The notes: generated by a model from the sequence alone, not told the origin. A stretch of 64,000 nucleotides of DNA from Bradyrhizobium macuxiense (GCF_007993935.1 NZ_VITY01000002.1:186001-250000), one strand, 5' to 3'; numbered from the stretch's first letter, positions 8,264 through 16,959 are shown. Translations and numbers: made by a program.

Positions 8264-8425
8264 AACAATCGTCCACGTTAGCCCCGATGTTATTAACATT
8301 CGAAGTTGTGACGACATCATGATTGGGCGCGCCGAAAGAATGTTCAGCCGCTGGAATTTTTGTGCAATCAAACGGCGCAGCAACGGTCAGGCGCCAACAC
8401 CGGTTGTTCTCGAGAGATCAACGTC

Positions 8426-8665
8426 TCAGGAGAACCACCACAGCATGAATTTCAGGAACATCGAGCTGAGGAGATAGATCCATCCCGCCATCGCCAGCAT
8501 CGTCAGCCCGACGAAGACGCCTGAAACGCTTTTCTCCTTGAAGCGCGCCAGCAACGAGTTTTTTTCTTCTTGCGGATAGAACATCTCAAGCTCAAGACGC
8601 ATCTGATTCAAATCAGCTAGCAGCCAATTTCGATGATCTCGTGACGCGTCAGGCGCAGCGCGCAT
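8426..8665 (-). CDS. Small membrane protein
   Basis: I chose the ATG at 8665, preceded by GAGAG, giving 79 residues. The soluble N-terminal half (NWLLADLNQMRLELEMFYPQ) is followed by one or two C-terminal membrane segments (FVGLTMLAMAGWIYLLSSMF). The open frame extends upstream through a repetitive stretch (8707-8763), so a longer product starting at a non-ATG codon is possible. Function unknown. Confidence 0.55.
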   Translation of the reverse strand: MRAAPDASRDHRNWLLADLNQMRLELEMFYPQEEKNSLLARFKEKSVSGVFVGLTMLAMAGWIYLLSSMFLKFMLWWFS

Positions 8666-8706
8666 CACAGATCTCTCGTGCAAAATCTCGTGAAGGCATG
8701 GGCCCT

Positions 8707-8763
8707 CGCTCAAAAAAAATTCCTGGCTCAAATTTTCGCTCAAATTTTCCTGGCTCAATTTTC
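8707..8763. repeat. Short imperfect tandem repeat, GGCTCAAATTTT type
   Basis: Three imperfect copies of a 13-15 base motif containing GCTCAAATTTT run in tandem, with a preceding A-rich partial copy. On the minus strand they would encode LSQEN, LSEN and LSQE units just upstream of the 8426-8665 gene. Confidence 0.5.
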
Positions 8764-9011
8764 TACGCGAGATGGTCAGGCATGATTTGACTCCGGCGAC
8801 TGCAGCAGCCCGTGCGCCGGAATTTCCACTCGCATGTTGCGATCTGCGGCGCGGATGCGCGTCGCGCGCCAGGGCGGTCGCGCAGCTTGACCGGTGCCAT
8901 GCATCCGCATGCCCGAGCGGCCGACGCCGGAAGCGAGCGTGATCGGCCGCACGCATCCCAACACGCGCATGGCACCCCGCTTCCAACTGCATCTCAATTT
9001 AACAATGAAGA

Positions 9012-9025
9012 CCCCGCACGCGGGG
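9012..9025 (-). terminator. Weak intrinsic terminator for the 9042-9194 gene
   Basis: CCCCG-CACG-CGGGG forms a 5-base GC stem with a 4-base loop, followed on the minus strand by TCTTCATTGTT. It lies 16 bases past the stop of the small membrane protein gene. Confidence 0.4.
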
Positions 9026-9041
9026 AGACGATCGTCAGCGC

Positions 9042-9194
9042 CTACACTCGGAAGAAGGCAAACCAGATGATGCCGAGGATCAGCACGGCGAGCCCGGTCG
9101 AAGCCGTGAGCAGCGCGAGAACTGAAGGTCCGGGCTCGGCCTGGCGCGCCTCGGTCGGGGTTTCGATGATCTGACCGTGTCGTTCCTTAGCCAT
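9042..9194 (-). CDS. 50-residue single-pass membrane protein
   Basis: The ATG at 9194 opens a 50-residue product: a polar N-terminus (MAKERHGQIIETPTEARQAE) and a C-terminal membrane helix (VLALLTASTGLAVLILGIIW). A much longer antisense-type frame across the Ku gene joins it in the same phase, but that extension is a high-GC shadow. The gene is divergent from Ku across a 234-base region. Small membrane proteins of this shape are common in Bradyrhizobium; function unknown. Confidence 0.55.
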   Translation of the reverse strand: MAKERHGQIIETPTEARQAEPGPSVLALLTASTGLAVLILGIIWFAFFRV

Positions 9195-9428
9195 GGCGAC
9201 CTCTTTGCCTAAGTGCCTGTAATTCCGGTCATTGCCGCTCCCCTTCGAAGGCCAACGCGGGATCCGGAGTGATGTTCCGAGCCGCTTGGCGGCGGCCCGC
9301 GTCAAACCGGCGCAGGCTGAAGCCACGGTTAACGCCGTTGCCAGATTCACCGGGTCGTGTTGTTTCAAACTGGGGTTCCCGGTGTTATCCTTGACCGTTC
9401 CGTCGGTTGCGTAATCGGAGTTTTCCCC

Positions 9429-10406
9429 ATGGCCCCCCGCGCCAACTGGAAGGGCTTTTTGCGCCTTTCGCTCGTGACTTGCCCGGTTGCCCTGTACCCG
9501 GCGACGTCGGATACCGAGAAGGTCTCCTTCAACCAGATCAACCGCAAGACCGGCCATCGGATCAAATACGCCAAGGTCGATGCGGAGACCGGCGAGGAAG
9601 TCGCAACCGACGACATCATGAAGGGCTACAAGGTCGACACCGACACCTATATCGAGGTCACCAAGGAAGAGCTCGACGACATCGCACTGGATTCGACCCG
9701 CACCATCGAGATCGACGAATTCGTGCCGCGCACCGAGATCGACAGCCGCTATCTGATCCGCCCGTATTACCTGGTCCCCGACGGCAAGGTCGGCCACGAC
9801 GCCTTCGCGGTGATCCGCGAGACCATCCGCAGCATGGACAAGGTCGCGATCGGCCGCGTCGTGCTGACCAATCGCGAGCACATCATCGCGCTCGAGCCGC
9901 TCGACAACGGGCTGATGGGCACGCTGTTGCGCTACCCCTACGAGGTGCGCAGCGAGAAGGAATATTTCGACGACATCCAGGATGTGAAGATCACCAAGGA
10001 TATGCTCGATCTCGCCAAGCACATCGTCGAGCAGAAGTCCGCCGAGTTCGATCCGGAGGAGTTCGAGGACCGCTACGAGCAGGCGCTGATCGACCTGATC
10101 AACCAGAAGCGCAACGGCATCAAGATCGCCAAGCCCGCGGCCAAGGCCAGCGGCAATGTCATCAACCTGATGGACGCGCTGAAGAAGAGCCTCGCCAACG
10201 AGAAGCAAGCCGCTCCCGCCAAGGCAGAAGCAAAGGCCACGAAAGGCAAGAAGCCGAAGAAGCGCATCGAAGGCCAGCGCGAGATGTTGCTGCCGATCTC
10301 GGGCAGCGGCAAGCGCGAGCCCAAGGAAGCCGTCAAGCCCGAGCCGAAGAAGGCCGAGAAGGCGACGCGTGCGCAAGGCACTGCGGCACGCAAGAAGGCG
10401 GGTTGA
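9429..10406 (+). CDS. ku: Bacterial Ku, non-homologous end-joining protein
   Basis: I chose the ATG at 9429 (MAPRANWKGFLRLSL), which matches the conserved Ku N-terminus; upstream in-frame codons have no homology. The 325-residue product has the family segments VSFNQINRKTGHRIKYAKVD, the GYKVDTDTYIEVT region and the DIALDSTRTIEIDEFVP block. A lysine-rich tail (from about residue 255) is typical of bacterial Ku and contributes to DNA binding and ligase recruitment. The homodimer threads onto double-strand break ends and recruits LigD. No ligD gene is present in this window, so its partner must be elsewhere. Confidence 0.95.
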   Translation: MAPRANWKGFLRLSLVTCPVALYPATSDTEKVSFNQINRKTGHRIKYAKVDAETGEEVATDDIMKGYKVDTDTYIEVTKEELDDIALDSTRTIEIDEFVPRTEIDSRYLIRPYYLVPDGKVGHDAFAVIRETIRSMDKVAIGRVVLTNREHIIALEPLDNGLMGTLLRYPYEVRSEKEYFDDIQDVKITKDMLDLAKHIVEQKSAEFDPEEFEDRYEQALIDLINQKRNGIKIAKPAAKASGNVINLMDALKKSLANEKQAAPAKAEAKATKGKKPKKRIEGQREMLLPISGSGKREPKEAVKPEPKKAEKATRAQGTAARKKAG

Positions 10407-10447
10407 CCGGCGCATACGCGGCGGTGCTGCATCGCGGCGACACGCTG

Positions 10448-10605
10448 GTGACGCTGTAGCAAGCTGCCGGCTACATCATGAAGCTATCCGAAGACGCCCA
10501 GCAGAACGCGCGCTGGCTGGTCGCGGTCGAGCATCTCATCAACGCTGTGGAACAAGCGACGGCTGGCTGATGTTCGCGCGCATCGCGATGCTGCGCGTTG
10601 AATAG
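10448..10605 (+). pseudogene. Decayed small gene with nonsense and frameshift mutations
   Basis: The frame opens at the GTG at 10448 (VTL), hits TAG at 10457, continues as QAAGYIMKLSEDAQQNARW and AVEHLINAVEQ to TGA at 10570, while the expected C-terminal segment (GWLMFARIAMLRVE) is in another frame and ends at 10605. From memory, Bradyrhizobium genomes encode many small proteins of the form TLxQAAxYIxKLP, WQxAVExLI and LMxARIxMLRAL. The fit across both frames supports a degraded copy. It lies 41 bases past ku. Confidence 0.5.
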
Positions 10606-10656
10606 AGACCGCGGAGGGACGGCTGGACAGGAAAGTGTGAAGCGTGTCGGCAGCGC

Positions 10657-10821
10657 TTACTTGAATGCCGCACCGACGGCGCTGAATTGGCCGCTCACGC
10701 TGGTGCCGATGCCTTTGACGCCGGCGACGATCACGATGCTGATGCCGCCGGCAATGATGGCGTATTCGATCGCCGTAGCGCCGACATCATCACGCAGAAA
10801 TCTTGCAAGCAACGCGCGCAT
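10657..10821 (-). CDS. Flp-family type IVb pilin
   Basis: From the ATG at 10821 the product is 54 residues. It has the Flp/PilA plan: a basic leader (MRALLARFLRDDVGATAIEYA) with cleavage expected before the hydrophobic helix at the conserved Glu-Tyr, then a long hydrophobic helix and short tail (FSAVGAAF). The family forms adhesive Tad pili after cleavage by a prepilin peptidase. No tad or cpa genes are in this window, so this is an isolated pilin gene relying on machinery elsewhere. Confidence 0.9.
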   Translation of the reverse strand: MRALLARFLRDDVGATAIEYAIIAGGISIVIVAGVKGIGTSVSGQFSAVGAAFK

Positions 10822-11143
10822 GAAAAGCTCCTGTCCGACGCTCGCGGCTTTTTCTCCCGCGCCGTAGTAATATTCCAGCAAAACTAGGCCACATTGGTTG
10901 ACGGCCCATTGAGGGACAGGATGAACGATCGCTTAAGGGTTGCAGAGAAACTCCGCGCTAGTTTTGCCTGCATCCTGACCTCGCCCCGCGAGGCAGCCGG
11001 CCGCGATTGGGCGTAAACGCATATCAGGACTACCTGATCGGCTCGCAGCTCGGCTTTACCGACCAGCGGAATCCTGTTCCTTTATCGGACAGGACGACAA
11101 CGAGGCCGGAGCGAACCGGCCGCATCCAAAGGGAGTGACCGTC
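10822..11143. other. Divergent promoter region between the Flp pilin and the ThDP enzyme
   Basis: This 322-base region serves both divergent genes. It contains the dyad at 11023-11038. No open frame of interest, RNA gene or repeat family is visible. Confidence 0.5.
11023..11038. promoter_or_regulatory. Inverted repeat upstream of the ThDP enzyme gene
   Basis: ATCAGG-ACTA-CCTGAT is a perfect 6-base dyad with a 4-base centre, ending about 105 bases before the ATG at 11144. It could be a repressor or activator site; no regulator gene is adjacent. Confidence 0.35.
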
Positions 11144-12778
11144 ATGAAGCTCGGCACCGCGATCGCGGAAATCATGAAGCGCGAGGGGATCGAGATCCTC
11201 ACGGGCTACCCGGTCAACCATTTGATCGAATACGCCGCCGCCGCCGATATCCGCCCCGTGATGGTGCGCCAGGAGCGCATCGGAGTGCACATGGCGGATG
11301 CTATCTCCCGCGTCACCTCGGGCGAGAAGATCGGCGCGTTCTGCATGCAGCACGGCCCCGGCGCCGAGAACGCGATGGGCGGCGTCGCGCAATGCTATGG
11401 CGAATCCGTGCCCGTGCTGGTGCTGCCGATGGGCTATGCGCGCCGTCTCGCCAACATCGATCCGAACTTCAATTCCAGCCAGGCGATGAAGGCGTTTTCC
11501 AAATCCTCGGAGCCGATCAATCTCGCCCCGGAGGTTTGTAACATTTTCCGCCGCGCGTTTACCAAACTGAAGAACGGACGCGGCGGGCCCGTGATCGTCG
11601 AGATCCCCGCCGACATGTGGAACGAGGAGGTGCCGGAGCCTTTGAACTACACGCCGGTGCTGCGCACCCGCTCCGGCGCCGATCCCGTTCACATCAAGGA
11701 AGCAGCCGCCTTGCTCGTCAACGCCAAGCGTCCGGTGATCTATGCCGGCCAGGGCGTGCATTACGCAAAAGCCTGGCCGCAGCTGAAGCGCCTTGCCGAG
11801 CGGCTCGCGATCCCGGTCACCACGAGCCTCGGCGGCAAGTCGTCATTCCCCGAGACGCATCCGCTGTCGCTCGGCTCCGGCGGCCTTGCGGTGCCGCGCG
11901 CGGTGCCGAAATTCCTCACTGAGGCCGACGTGATCTTCGGCATCGGCTGCTCATTCACCGAAACGTCGTTCGGCATCGCGATGCCGAAGGGCAAGACCAT
12001 CATCCACTCGACGCTCGATCCGAACCACATCAACAAGGATGTCGAGGCCAAGGTCGGGCTGGTCGGCGACGCCGGCCTCGTGCTCGACGCGCTGCTGGAG
12101 GAAATCGGCAAGACCGTCACGTCCGACCGCAACGCCAGCGCGGTCGCGGAGGAGATCGCGGCCTCCCACAAGGAATGGCTCGCCAAATGGATGCCGAAGC
12201 TGACGCACAACGACGCGCCGCTCAATCCCTACCGCGTGCTGTGGGACCTGCAGCACACCGTCGACATCCACAACACCATCATCACCCACGACGCCGGCAG
12301 CCCGCGCGACCAGCTGTCGCCGTTCTGGAAGTCGGTCGAGCCGCTGTCCTATATCGGCTGGGGCAAGACCACGCAGCTCGGCTATGGTCTCGGCCTTGCG
12401 ATGGGCGCCAAACTGGCAAAGCCGGACAAGCTCTGCATCAACGTCTGGGGTGACGCCGCGATCGGCTTCACGGGCATGGATTTCGAGACCGCGGTGCGCG
12501 AGCGGATTCCGATCATGTCGATCCTCTTGAACAATTTCTCGATGGCGATCGAATTGAAGGTGATGCCGATCTCGACCGAGAAGTATCGCTCGACCGACAT
12601 CTCCGGCGATTACGCCGCGATGGCCCGCGCCTTCGGCGGCTATGGCGAGCGGGTGACCAAGCCCGAAGACATCATCCCCGCGATCAAGCGCGGCATTCAG
12701 AAGACCAAGGAAGGCGTGCCGGTGCTGCTGGAATTCATCACCAGCAAGGAGACCGAGGTGTCGCGGCCGGGGACGTGA
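11144..12778 (+). CDS. Thiamine pyrophosphate-requiring enzyme (acetolactate synthase superfamily)
   Basis: The ATG at 11144 has GGGAG nine bases upstream; the GTG at 11135 is too close to it. The 544-residue protein has the three ThDP-fold domains. The N-terminal pyrimidine-binding domain has the catalytic Glu in VRQERIG, followed by the HGPGAENA segment. A central domain has AKRPVIYAGQGV, and the C-terminal diphosphate domain has GDAAIGFTGMDFE with NN about 28 residues on. The family includes acetolactate synthase, benzoylformate decarboxylase and related 2-oxoacid lyases. The substrate cannot be set from sequence. A branched-chain-type ABC transporter lies downstream, with a flavoprotein between. 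Confidence 0.85.
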   Translation: MKLGTAIAEIMKREGIEILTGYPVNHLIEYAAAADIRPVMVRQERIGVHMADAISRVTSGEKIGAFCMQHGPGAENAMGGVAQCYGESVPVLVLPMGYARRLANIDPNFNSSQAMKAFSKSSEPINLAPEVCNIFRRAFTKLKNGRGGPVIVEIPADMWNEEVPEPLNYTPVLRTRSGADPVHIKEAAALLVNAKRPVIYAGQGVHYAKAWPQLKRLAERLAIPVTTSLGGKSSFPETHPLSLGSGGLAVPRAVPKFLTEADVIFGIGCSFTETSFGIAMPKGKTIIHSTLDPNHINKDVEAKVGLVGDAGLVLDALLEEIGKTVTSDRNASAVAEEIAASHKEWLAKWMPKLTHNDAPLNPYRVLWDLQHTVDIHNTIITHDAGSPRDQLSPFWKSVEPLSYIGWGKTTQLGYGLGLAMGAKLAKPDKLCINVWGDAAIGFTGMDFETAVRERIPIMSILLNNFSMAIELKVMPISTEKYRSTDISGDYAAMARAFGGYGERVTKPEDIIPAIKRGIQKTKEGVPVLLEFITSKETEVSRPGT

Positions 12779-12860
12779 CGGCACCTCACACGCCCTCACC
12801 CACTTGATTTGACCGCGCCGGCACAGGCAAGCTCCCTCCGGGCAACGATCGGAGGGAGAG

Positions 12861-14075
12861 ATGGCGCGCATCCTGGTGCTGGGAGCCGGCTTTGCCGGGC
12901 TGTGGGCCGCGCTCGGCGCCGCCCGCAAGCGCGACGAGATCGGCGCGCGGGCGGCAGATACCGAGATTCTCGTCGTCGATCGCAACGCCTATCACAACAT
13001 CCGGGTGCGCAATTACGAGGTCGATCTCGCCGACGTCGCTCTGCCGCTCGACGAGCTGCTCGATCCGGTCGACGTCAGGCATAGGGTGGCTGAAGTCGTG
13101 GCGATCGATCCGGCAAAGCGCGAGGTCGTGGTCAAGACGGGCTCCGGCGCGGAGACGTTGACTTATGACCGGCTGGTGCTGACGACCGGCAGCGAGCTGG
13201 TGCGCCCCGCCATATCAGGCCTTGCCGCGCATGGCTTCGATGTCGACACCTATCAAGCGGCGATGCGGCTCGACGCGCATCTGGCGGCGCTCGGCAAGCA
13301 GCCGCCGTCGCCGGCACGTTCGACGGTTGCGGTCGTCGGCGCCGGCTTCACCGGGATCGAGGTCGCGGCCGAGATGCCGGCCAAGCTCGCAGGTGCCGGC
13401 ATCAACGGCGATCATCGCGTCATCCTGATCGATCCAAATCCGGTGGTCGGCGCGACGTTTGGCGCGCATGGCCGCCCGGTCATCAACGAGGCGCTGGCCG
13501 CGCTCGGCGTCGAGACACGGCTGAATGTCAGGGTCAACGCGGTCAGCGCCGACAGCATCACGTTAAGCTCGGGCGAAATCATTCCGGCCGCGACCGCGGT
13601 GTGGTGCGCCGGCATGCATGCGAGCCCCCTCGCCGCGATGCTGCCGGCCGAGCGCGACAAGCTCGGCCGCCTCGCGGTGGATCACTTCATGCGCGTTGAA
13701 GGTCTTCCCGGCGTGTTCGCCGCCGGCGATGTCGCCGCCTGCCTGATCGACGGCGAGCATCCGACCGTGATGTCGTGCCAGTTCGCGCGGCCGATGGGCC
13801 GCTTTGCCGGGCACAACGTGGTGGCGGACCTGTTCGGCGAAAAGCTGCTGCCGCTCAATATCGACTGGTACGTGACCGTGCTCGATCTCGGCGCCTGGGG
13901 CGCGCTCTACACAACCGGCTGGGACCGCGAGGTACACACCACAGGCGCCGCCGCAAAACTCACCAAGCAGACCATCAACCGGCAGCGTATCTATCCGCCG
14001 CGCAACGACGATCGCACCGCGCTGCTCGCGGCCGCCGCGCCGACGATCCAGGCGGCGCCGCCGACGCGGAAGTAG
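12861..14075 (+). CDS. NAD(P)/FAD-dependent oxidoreductase, NDH-2-like
   Basis: The ATG follows a strong GGAGGGAGAG ribosome site. The 404-residue protein starts with an FAD-binding dinucleotide fold (ILVLGAGFAGLWAA), has a second one for NAD(P)H (VAVVGAGFTGIEVAAE at about residue 155) and the C-terminal FAD contact GVFAAGDVAA. This layout matches type II NADH dehydrogenases and related disulfide-reductase-fold enzymes. I see no long C-terminal membrane helix. It lies 82 bases past the ThDP enzyme gene and may be cotranscribed. The electron acceptor is not evident. Confidence 0.85.
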   Translation: MARILVLGAGFAGLWAALGAARKRDEIGARAADTEILVVDRNAYHNIRVRNYEVDLADVALPLDELLDPVDVRHRVAEVVAIDPAKREVVVKTGSGAETLTYDRLVLTTGSELVRPAISGLAAHGFDVDTYQAAMRLDAHLAALGKQPPSPARSTVAVVGAGFTGIEVAAEMPAKLAGAGINGDHRVILIDPNPVVGATFGAHGRPVINEALAALGVETRLNVRVNAVSADSITLSSGEIIPAATAVWCAGMHASPLAAMLPAERDKLGRLAVDHFMRVEGLPGVFAAGDVAACLIDGEHPTVMSCQFARPMGRFAGHNVVADLFGEKLLPLNIDWYVTVLDLGAWGALYTTGWDREVHTTGAAAKLTKQTINRQRIYPPRNDDRTALLAAAAPTIQAAPPTRK

Positions 14076-14090
14076 CTTCTCCTCACCACC

Positions 14091-14174
14091 GTCATTGCGA
14101 GCGAAGCGAAGCAATCCATCCCTCCGCCCACGCGGATAGATGGATTGCTTCGTCGCTTTGCTCCTCGCAATGAC
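14091..14174. repeat. Dispersed palindromic repeat, family A
   Basis: The arms GTCATTGCGAGCGAAGCGAA and its near-complement ending CTCCTCGCAATGAC enclose a short variable centre and form a long imperfect hairpin. A second copy lies at 58101-58182. The element sits between the convergent ends of the flavoprotein and binding-protein genes, where its hairpin may stop or stabilise transcripts. Confidence 0.85.
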
Positions 14175-14194
14175 GATGCTGTTCCGATTCTGCC

Positions 14195-15436
14195 TTACTG
14201 CGACAGCTTCACGAAGTCCGGAAACTTCAGCTTCCCTTCCGCGATCGCCTTCGGCCAGACCGTGATCTGCTTGCCGTTCTGCCACTGGAACACGAGGCCG
14301 GTGACGGCGCCCGGGCCGGACTTGATGCCGTGGGTGAACTCGTCGTTCTTGCCGTAGAACTGGATCTTGCCGATCGTGCCCTCGAAGTCGGTCTTCTCGA
14401 GCTCGGCGACCATTTTGTCCGGATCGGTCGAGCCGGCGCGCTGGATCGCTTCCGCGATGATGTAGACCTCGTCATAGGCGGTGTAGCCGGTATAGGCCGG
14501 CGGGGTGCCGAACTTGGCCTTGAAAGCGGCCGCGAACGGTTTTGTCTTTGGCGTCACCGCAACATCGGGCGTCGCCACCGCGAGCGAAGGCACGCCTTCA
14601 GCAGCGCCGTTGGTGTCGCCCCAGAACGTCGGGCTCAGCGCCTGCGCGCTGATGCCGAACATCGGGATCGGCACCTGCTGGTTCTTCCACTGCACGGTCG
14701 GCTGCACGCCGACATGGGAGATGCCGGTGACGATCACGTCGGGCTTGGCGGCTTCCATCTTGTTGAAGATCGGCGTGAAGTCGGTGGTGTCGGGCGAGAA
14801 GCGGATGTGCTCGACCACCTTCAGGCCGGCCTTCGGCAGGCAGGCCTCGTAGCCGACGTCGAGCGGCTTGGTCCAGGCCGCGTCCTCGCTCATGATCGCC
14901 ACCGACTTGAACTTGAGCTGGTCGACCAAGAGCTCCTTGGCCGCGTCGCAGACGAGCTGCGCCTGCGCGGCCGAGGTCAGGTAGCCGTGGAAGGTGTACT
15001 TGTTCTTCTCATAGTCGTTGTGGATCGCCTTGGTGATCTCGTTCGAGGCGGCGCCGGGCGTGATCAGCGGCATCTTCAGTCGCGCGGCCCACGGCTCGAG
15101 CGCCAGCACGACCTCGCTGATGTAGCTCGCGATCACGGCCGAAACCTTGTCCTCGCTCACCGCGCGCTGGAAGGCGCGCACCGAATCGGCCGACGAGCTC
15201 TTGTTGTCGTAGGTGACGATCTCGATCTTGCGGCCCATCACGCCGCCCTTGGCGTTGATCTCGTCGGCCGCGATCTGCGCGCCGCCCGGCGTTGCCGCAC
15301 CGGCGATCGACTGCACCTCGGCGATGACGCCGATCTTGATCGGATCCTTGGACTGCGCATAGGCCGGTGCCGCGAGGCAGAGCGCGAGCGCAGTCGCCAG
15401 CAGGCTCCCGCGGATGGCGGTTGAATATCCTGACAT
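14195..15436 (-). CDS. Branched-chain amino acid-type ABC transporter substrate-binding protein (second)
   Basis: I chose the ATG at 15436, because GGGAG lies six bases upstream of it and directly abuts the earlier ATG. The 413-residue precursor has a signal peptide ending in PAYA-QSKDP. The mature part has the LivJ-type plan (IKIGVIAEVQSIAGAATPGG, then PLITPGAASNEIT, then a Ca-type domain with YTAYDEVYIIAEA). It is closely similar to the first binding protein of the operon at 18857-20113. It is the last gene of the operon, 41 bases after the ATPase. Ligand unknown: amino acid, amide or short-chain carboxylate. Confidence 0.9.
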   Translation of the reverse strand: MSGYSTAIRGSLLATALALCLAAPAYAQSKDPIKIGVIAEVQSIAGAATPGGAQIAADEINAKGGVMGRKIEIVTYDNKSSSADSVRAFQRAVSEDKVSAVIASYISEVVLALEPWAARLKMPLITPGAASNEITKAIHNDYEKNKYTFHGYLTSAAQAQLVCDAAKELLVDQLKFKSVAIMSEDAAWTKPLDVGYEACLPKAGLKVVEHIRFSPDTTDFTPIFNKMEAAKPDVIVTGISHVGVQPTVQWKNQQVPIPMFGISAQALSPTFWGDTNGAAEGVPSLAVATPDVAVTPKTKPFAAAFKAKFGTPPAYTGYTAYDEVYIIAEAIQRAGSTDPDKMVAELEKTDFEGTIGKIQFYGKNDEFTHGIKSGPGAVTGLVFQWQNGKQITVWPKAIAEGKLKFPDFVKLSQ

Positions 15437-15477
15437 GATCATCTCCCTTTGCTTTGTTATTTTTCAATCGTCGAACG

Positions 15478-16959
15478 TCAGAGGAAGTCTTTGCCGGCCT
15501 CCGTGGCGAACCGGCCCGGATCGCCCTCCCAGACGATCCGCGCGTGCTCCAGCACATAGACGCGGTCGGCATGCGGAAGCGCGAAGGTCACGTTCTGCTC
15601 GCCGAGCAACACCGTGATCTTGGTGGTCTGGCGCAGTCTCTCCAACGCCTTCGACAGCAGTTCGAGGATCACTGGCGCAAGGCCAAGCGTCGGCTCGTCC
15701 AGGATCAGGATCTGCGGCTGCATCATCAGCGCGCGGCCGATCGCCAGCATCTGCTGCTCACCGCCGGACAGCGTCTGCGCCATCTGGCCTTGCCGCTCCT
15801 TCAGGATCGGGAACAGCTCGAACAGCCAGGCGAGCTGCTTGGCTCGCGCCGCATCGTCGAGATGCTGGCCGCCGAGATCGAGATTCTCCCGCACCGTCAT
15901 CTCGCCGAACAGTTCGCGCGATTCCGGGCACTGCACGAGGCCCGAGCGGGCGATCTTCGCAGGTCCGGTGCCGCGCAGTGGCTGCCCGCCGCGCAGGATC
16001 TCGCCGCTATAAGGCAGGAAGCCCGAGATGGTGTTGAACAGCGTGGTCTTGCCGGCGCCGTTCAGCCCGACGACGGAGACGAACTCGCCCTCATGGACGT
16101 GGATCGAGACGTTCTCCAGCGCCTGCGCCTTGCCGTAATGCACGCTGACATTCTCGACCTGGAGCAGCGGCACCTTGTCCTTGAACGAGGTCTCGGGCCG
16201 CGCATGGGTCTCGATCGCGCCGCCGAGATAGACCCGCCGAACGGTTTCGTTCTTCATCACGTCCTCGGCGCGGCCGGTCGTGATCTCCTCGCCGAGATAC
16301 ATCGCAAGCACGCGGTCGACCAGCGCCGCGACGCTCTTGACGTTGTGGTCGACCAGCATCACCGCGCGTCCCTCGTCGCGGAAGCTGCGGATCAGCTGCG
16401 AGAACACGCCGACCTCGGCGCTGGTCAGGCCGGCGAAGGGCTCGTCGACCAGCACGACTTTCGGATCGCGCGCGATCGCCTTCGCCAGCTCCAGCCGGCG
16501 CAGATCGGCGAATGGCAGGGTCGGCGGGCGGCGGTCCATCACCGCCCCCAGGCCGACGCGCTCGGCGATCCATTTGGCGCGCTCGGTCAGCGCCTTGTCG
16601 GGAAACAGCATGAACAGGCTGTCGGGCAGCAGCGCGACCATGATGTTCTCGAGCACCGTCTGCCGGTTCAGCGGCCGCGAGTGCTGGAACACCATGCCGA
16701 AACCCTTGCGCGCGATCTTGTGCGCCGGCAGGCCCGCAACATTCTCGCCCTCGAACAGCACCTCGCCCGCACTCGGGCGCTCGATGCCCATGACGCTCTT
16801 CATCGCGGTCGACTTGCCGGAGCCGTTCGGCCCGATCAGGCCAAGGATCTCGCCGGGTCGCAGCTCGAAGCTCAGATTCTTCACCGCGGTCAGGCCGCCG
16901 AACCGCTTGGTCAGGCCGCGAACCGCGAGCGTCGGAGTTTTTGTCACAGTCTGGTCCAT
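15478..16959 (-). CDS. Fused double ABC ATPase (LivG-LivF in one polypeptide)
   Basis: This 493-residue protein carries two complete nucleotide-binding domains. Domain 1 has Walker A GPNGSGKST at residues 43-51 and Walker B VVLVDEPFAGL; its signature region reads TLPFADLRRLELAKA and lacks a canonical LSGGQ. Domain 2 has Walker A GLNGAGKTT near residue 300, signature LSGGEQQ and Walker B ILILDEPTLGLA. In most LIV/HAAT systems these are separate LivG and LivF proteins. The start overlaps the LivM stop by one base (TGATG), so translation is coupled. It powers import of the ligand delivered by the two flanking binding proteins. Confidence 0.93.
   Translation of the reverse strand: MDQTVTKTPTLAVRGLTKRFGGLTAVKNLSFELRPGEILGLIGPNGSGKSTAMKSVMGIERPSAGEVLFEGENVAGLPAHKIARKGFGMVFQHSRPLNRQTVLENIMVALLPDSLFMLFPDKALTERAKWIAERVGLGAVMDRRPPTLPFADLRRLELAKAIARDPKVVLVDEPFAGLTSAEVGVFSQLIRSFRDEGRAVMLVDHNVKSVAALVDRVLAMYLGEEITTGRAEDVMKNETVRRVYLGGAIETHARPETSFKDKVPLLQVENVSVHYGKAQALENVSIHVHEGEFVSVVGLNGAGKTTLFNTISGFLPYSGEILRGGQPLRGTGPAKIARSGLVQCPESRELFGEMTVRENLDLGGQHLDDAARAKQLAWLFELFPILKERQGQMAQTLSGGEQQMLAIGRALMMQPQILILDEPTLGLAPVILELLSKALERLRQTTKITVLLGEQNVTFALPHADRVYVLEHARIVWEGDPGRFATEAGKDFL

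Larger units (their letters stand above)
8666..9041. other. Intergenic region with a short direct repeat and a terminator-like hairpin
   Basis: This 376-base gap between two minus-strand membrane-protein genes holds the short repeat at 8707-8763 and the hairpin at 9012-9025. Both strands have open frames here, but they have no start context or recognisable product. Confidence 0.45.

Noticed and set aside
9195..10415. The N-terminal extension of the minus-strand frame covering ku
   Set aside because: It is antisense to Ku and only the last 50 codons (9042-9194), after a proper ATG and with a membrane helix, look like a gene.
10369..10605. A 78-codon plus-strand frame overlapping ku
   Set aside because: It is Arg-rich and overlaps the Ku tail; only its last 14 codons match the decayed small gene described above.
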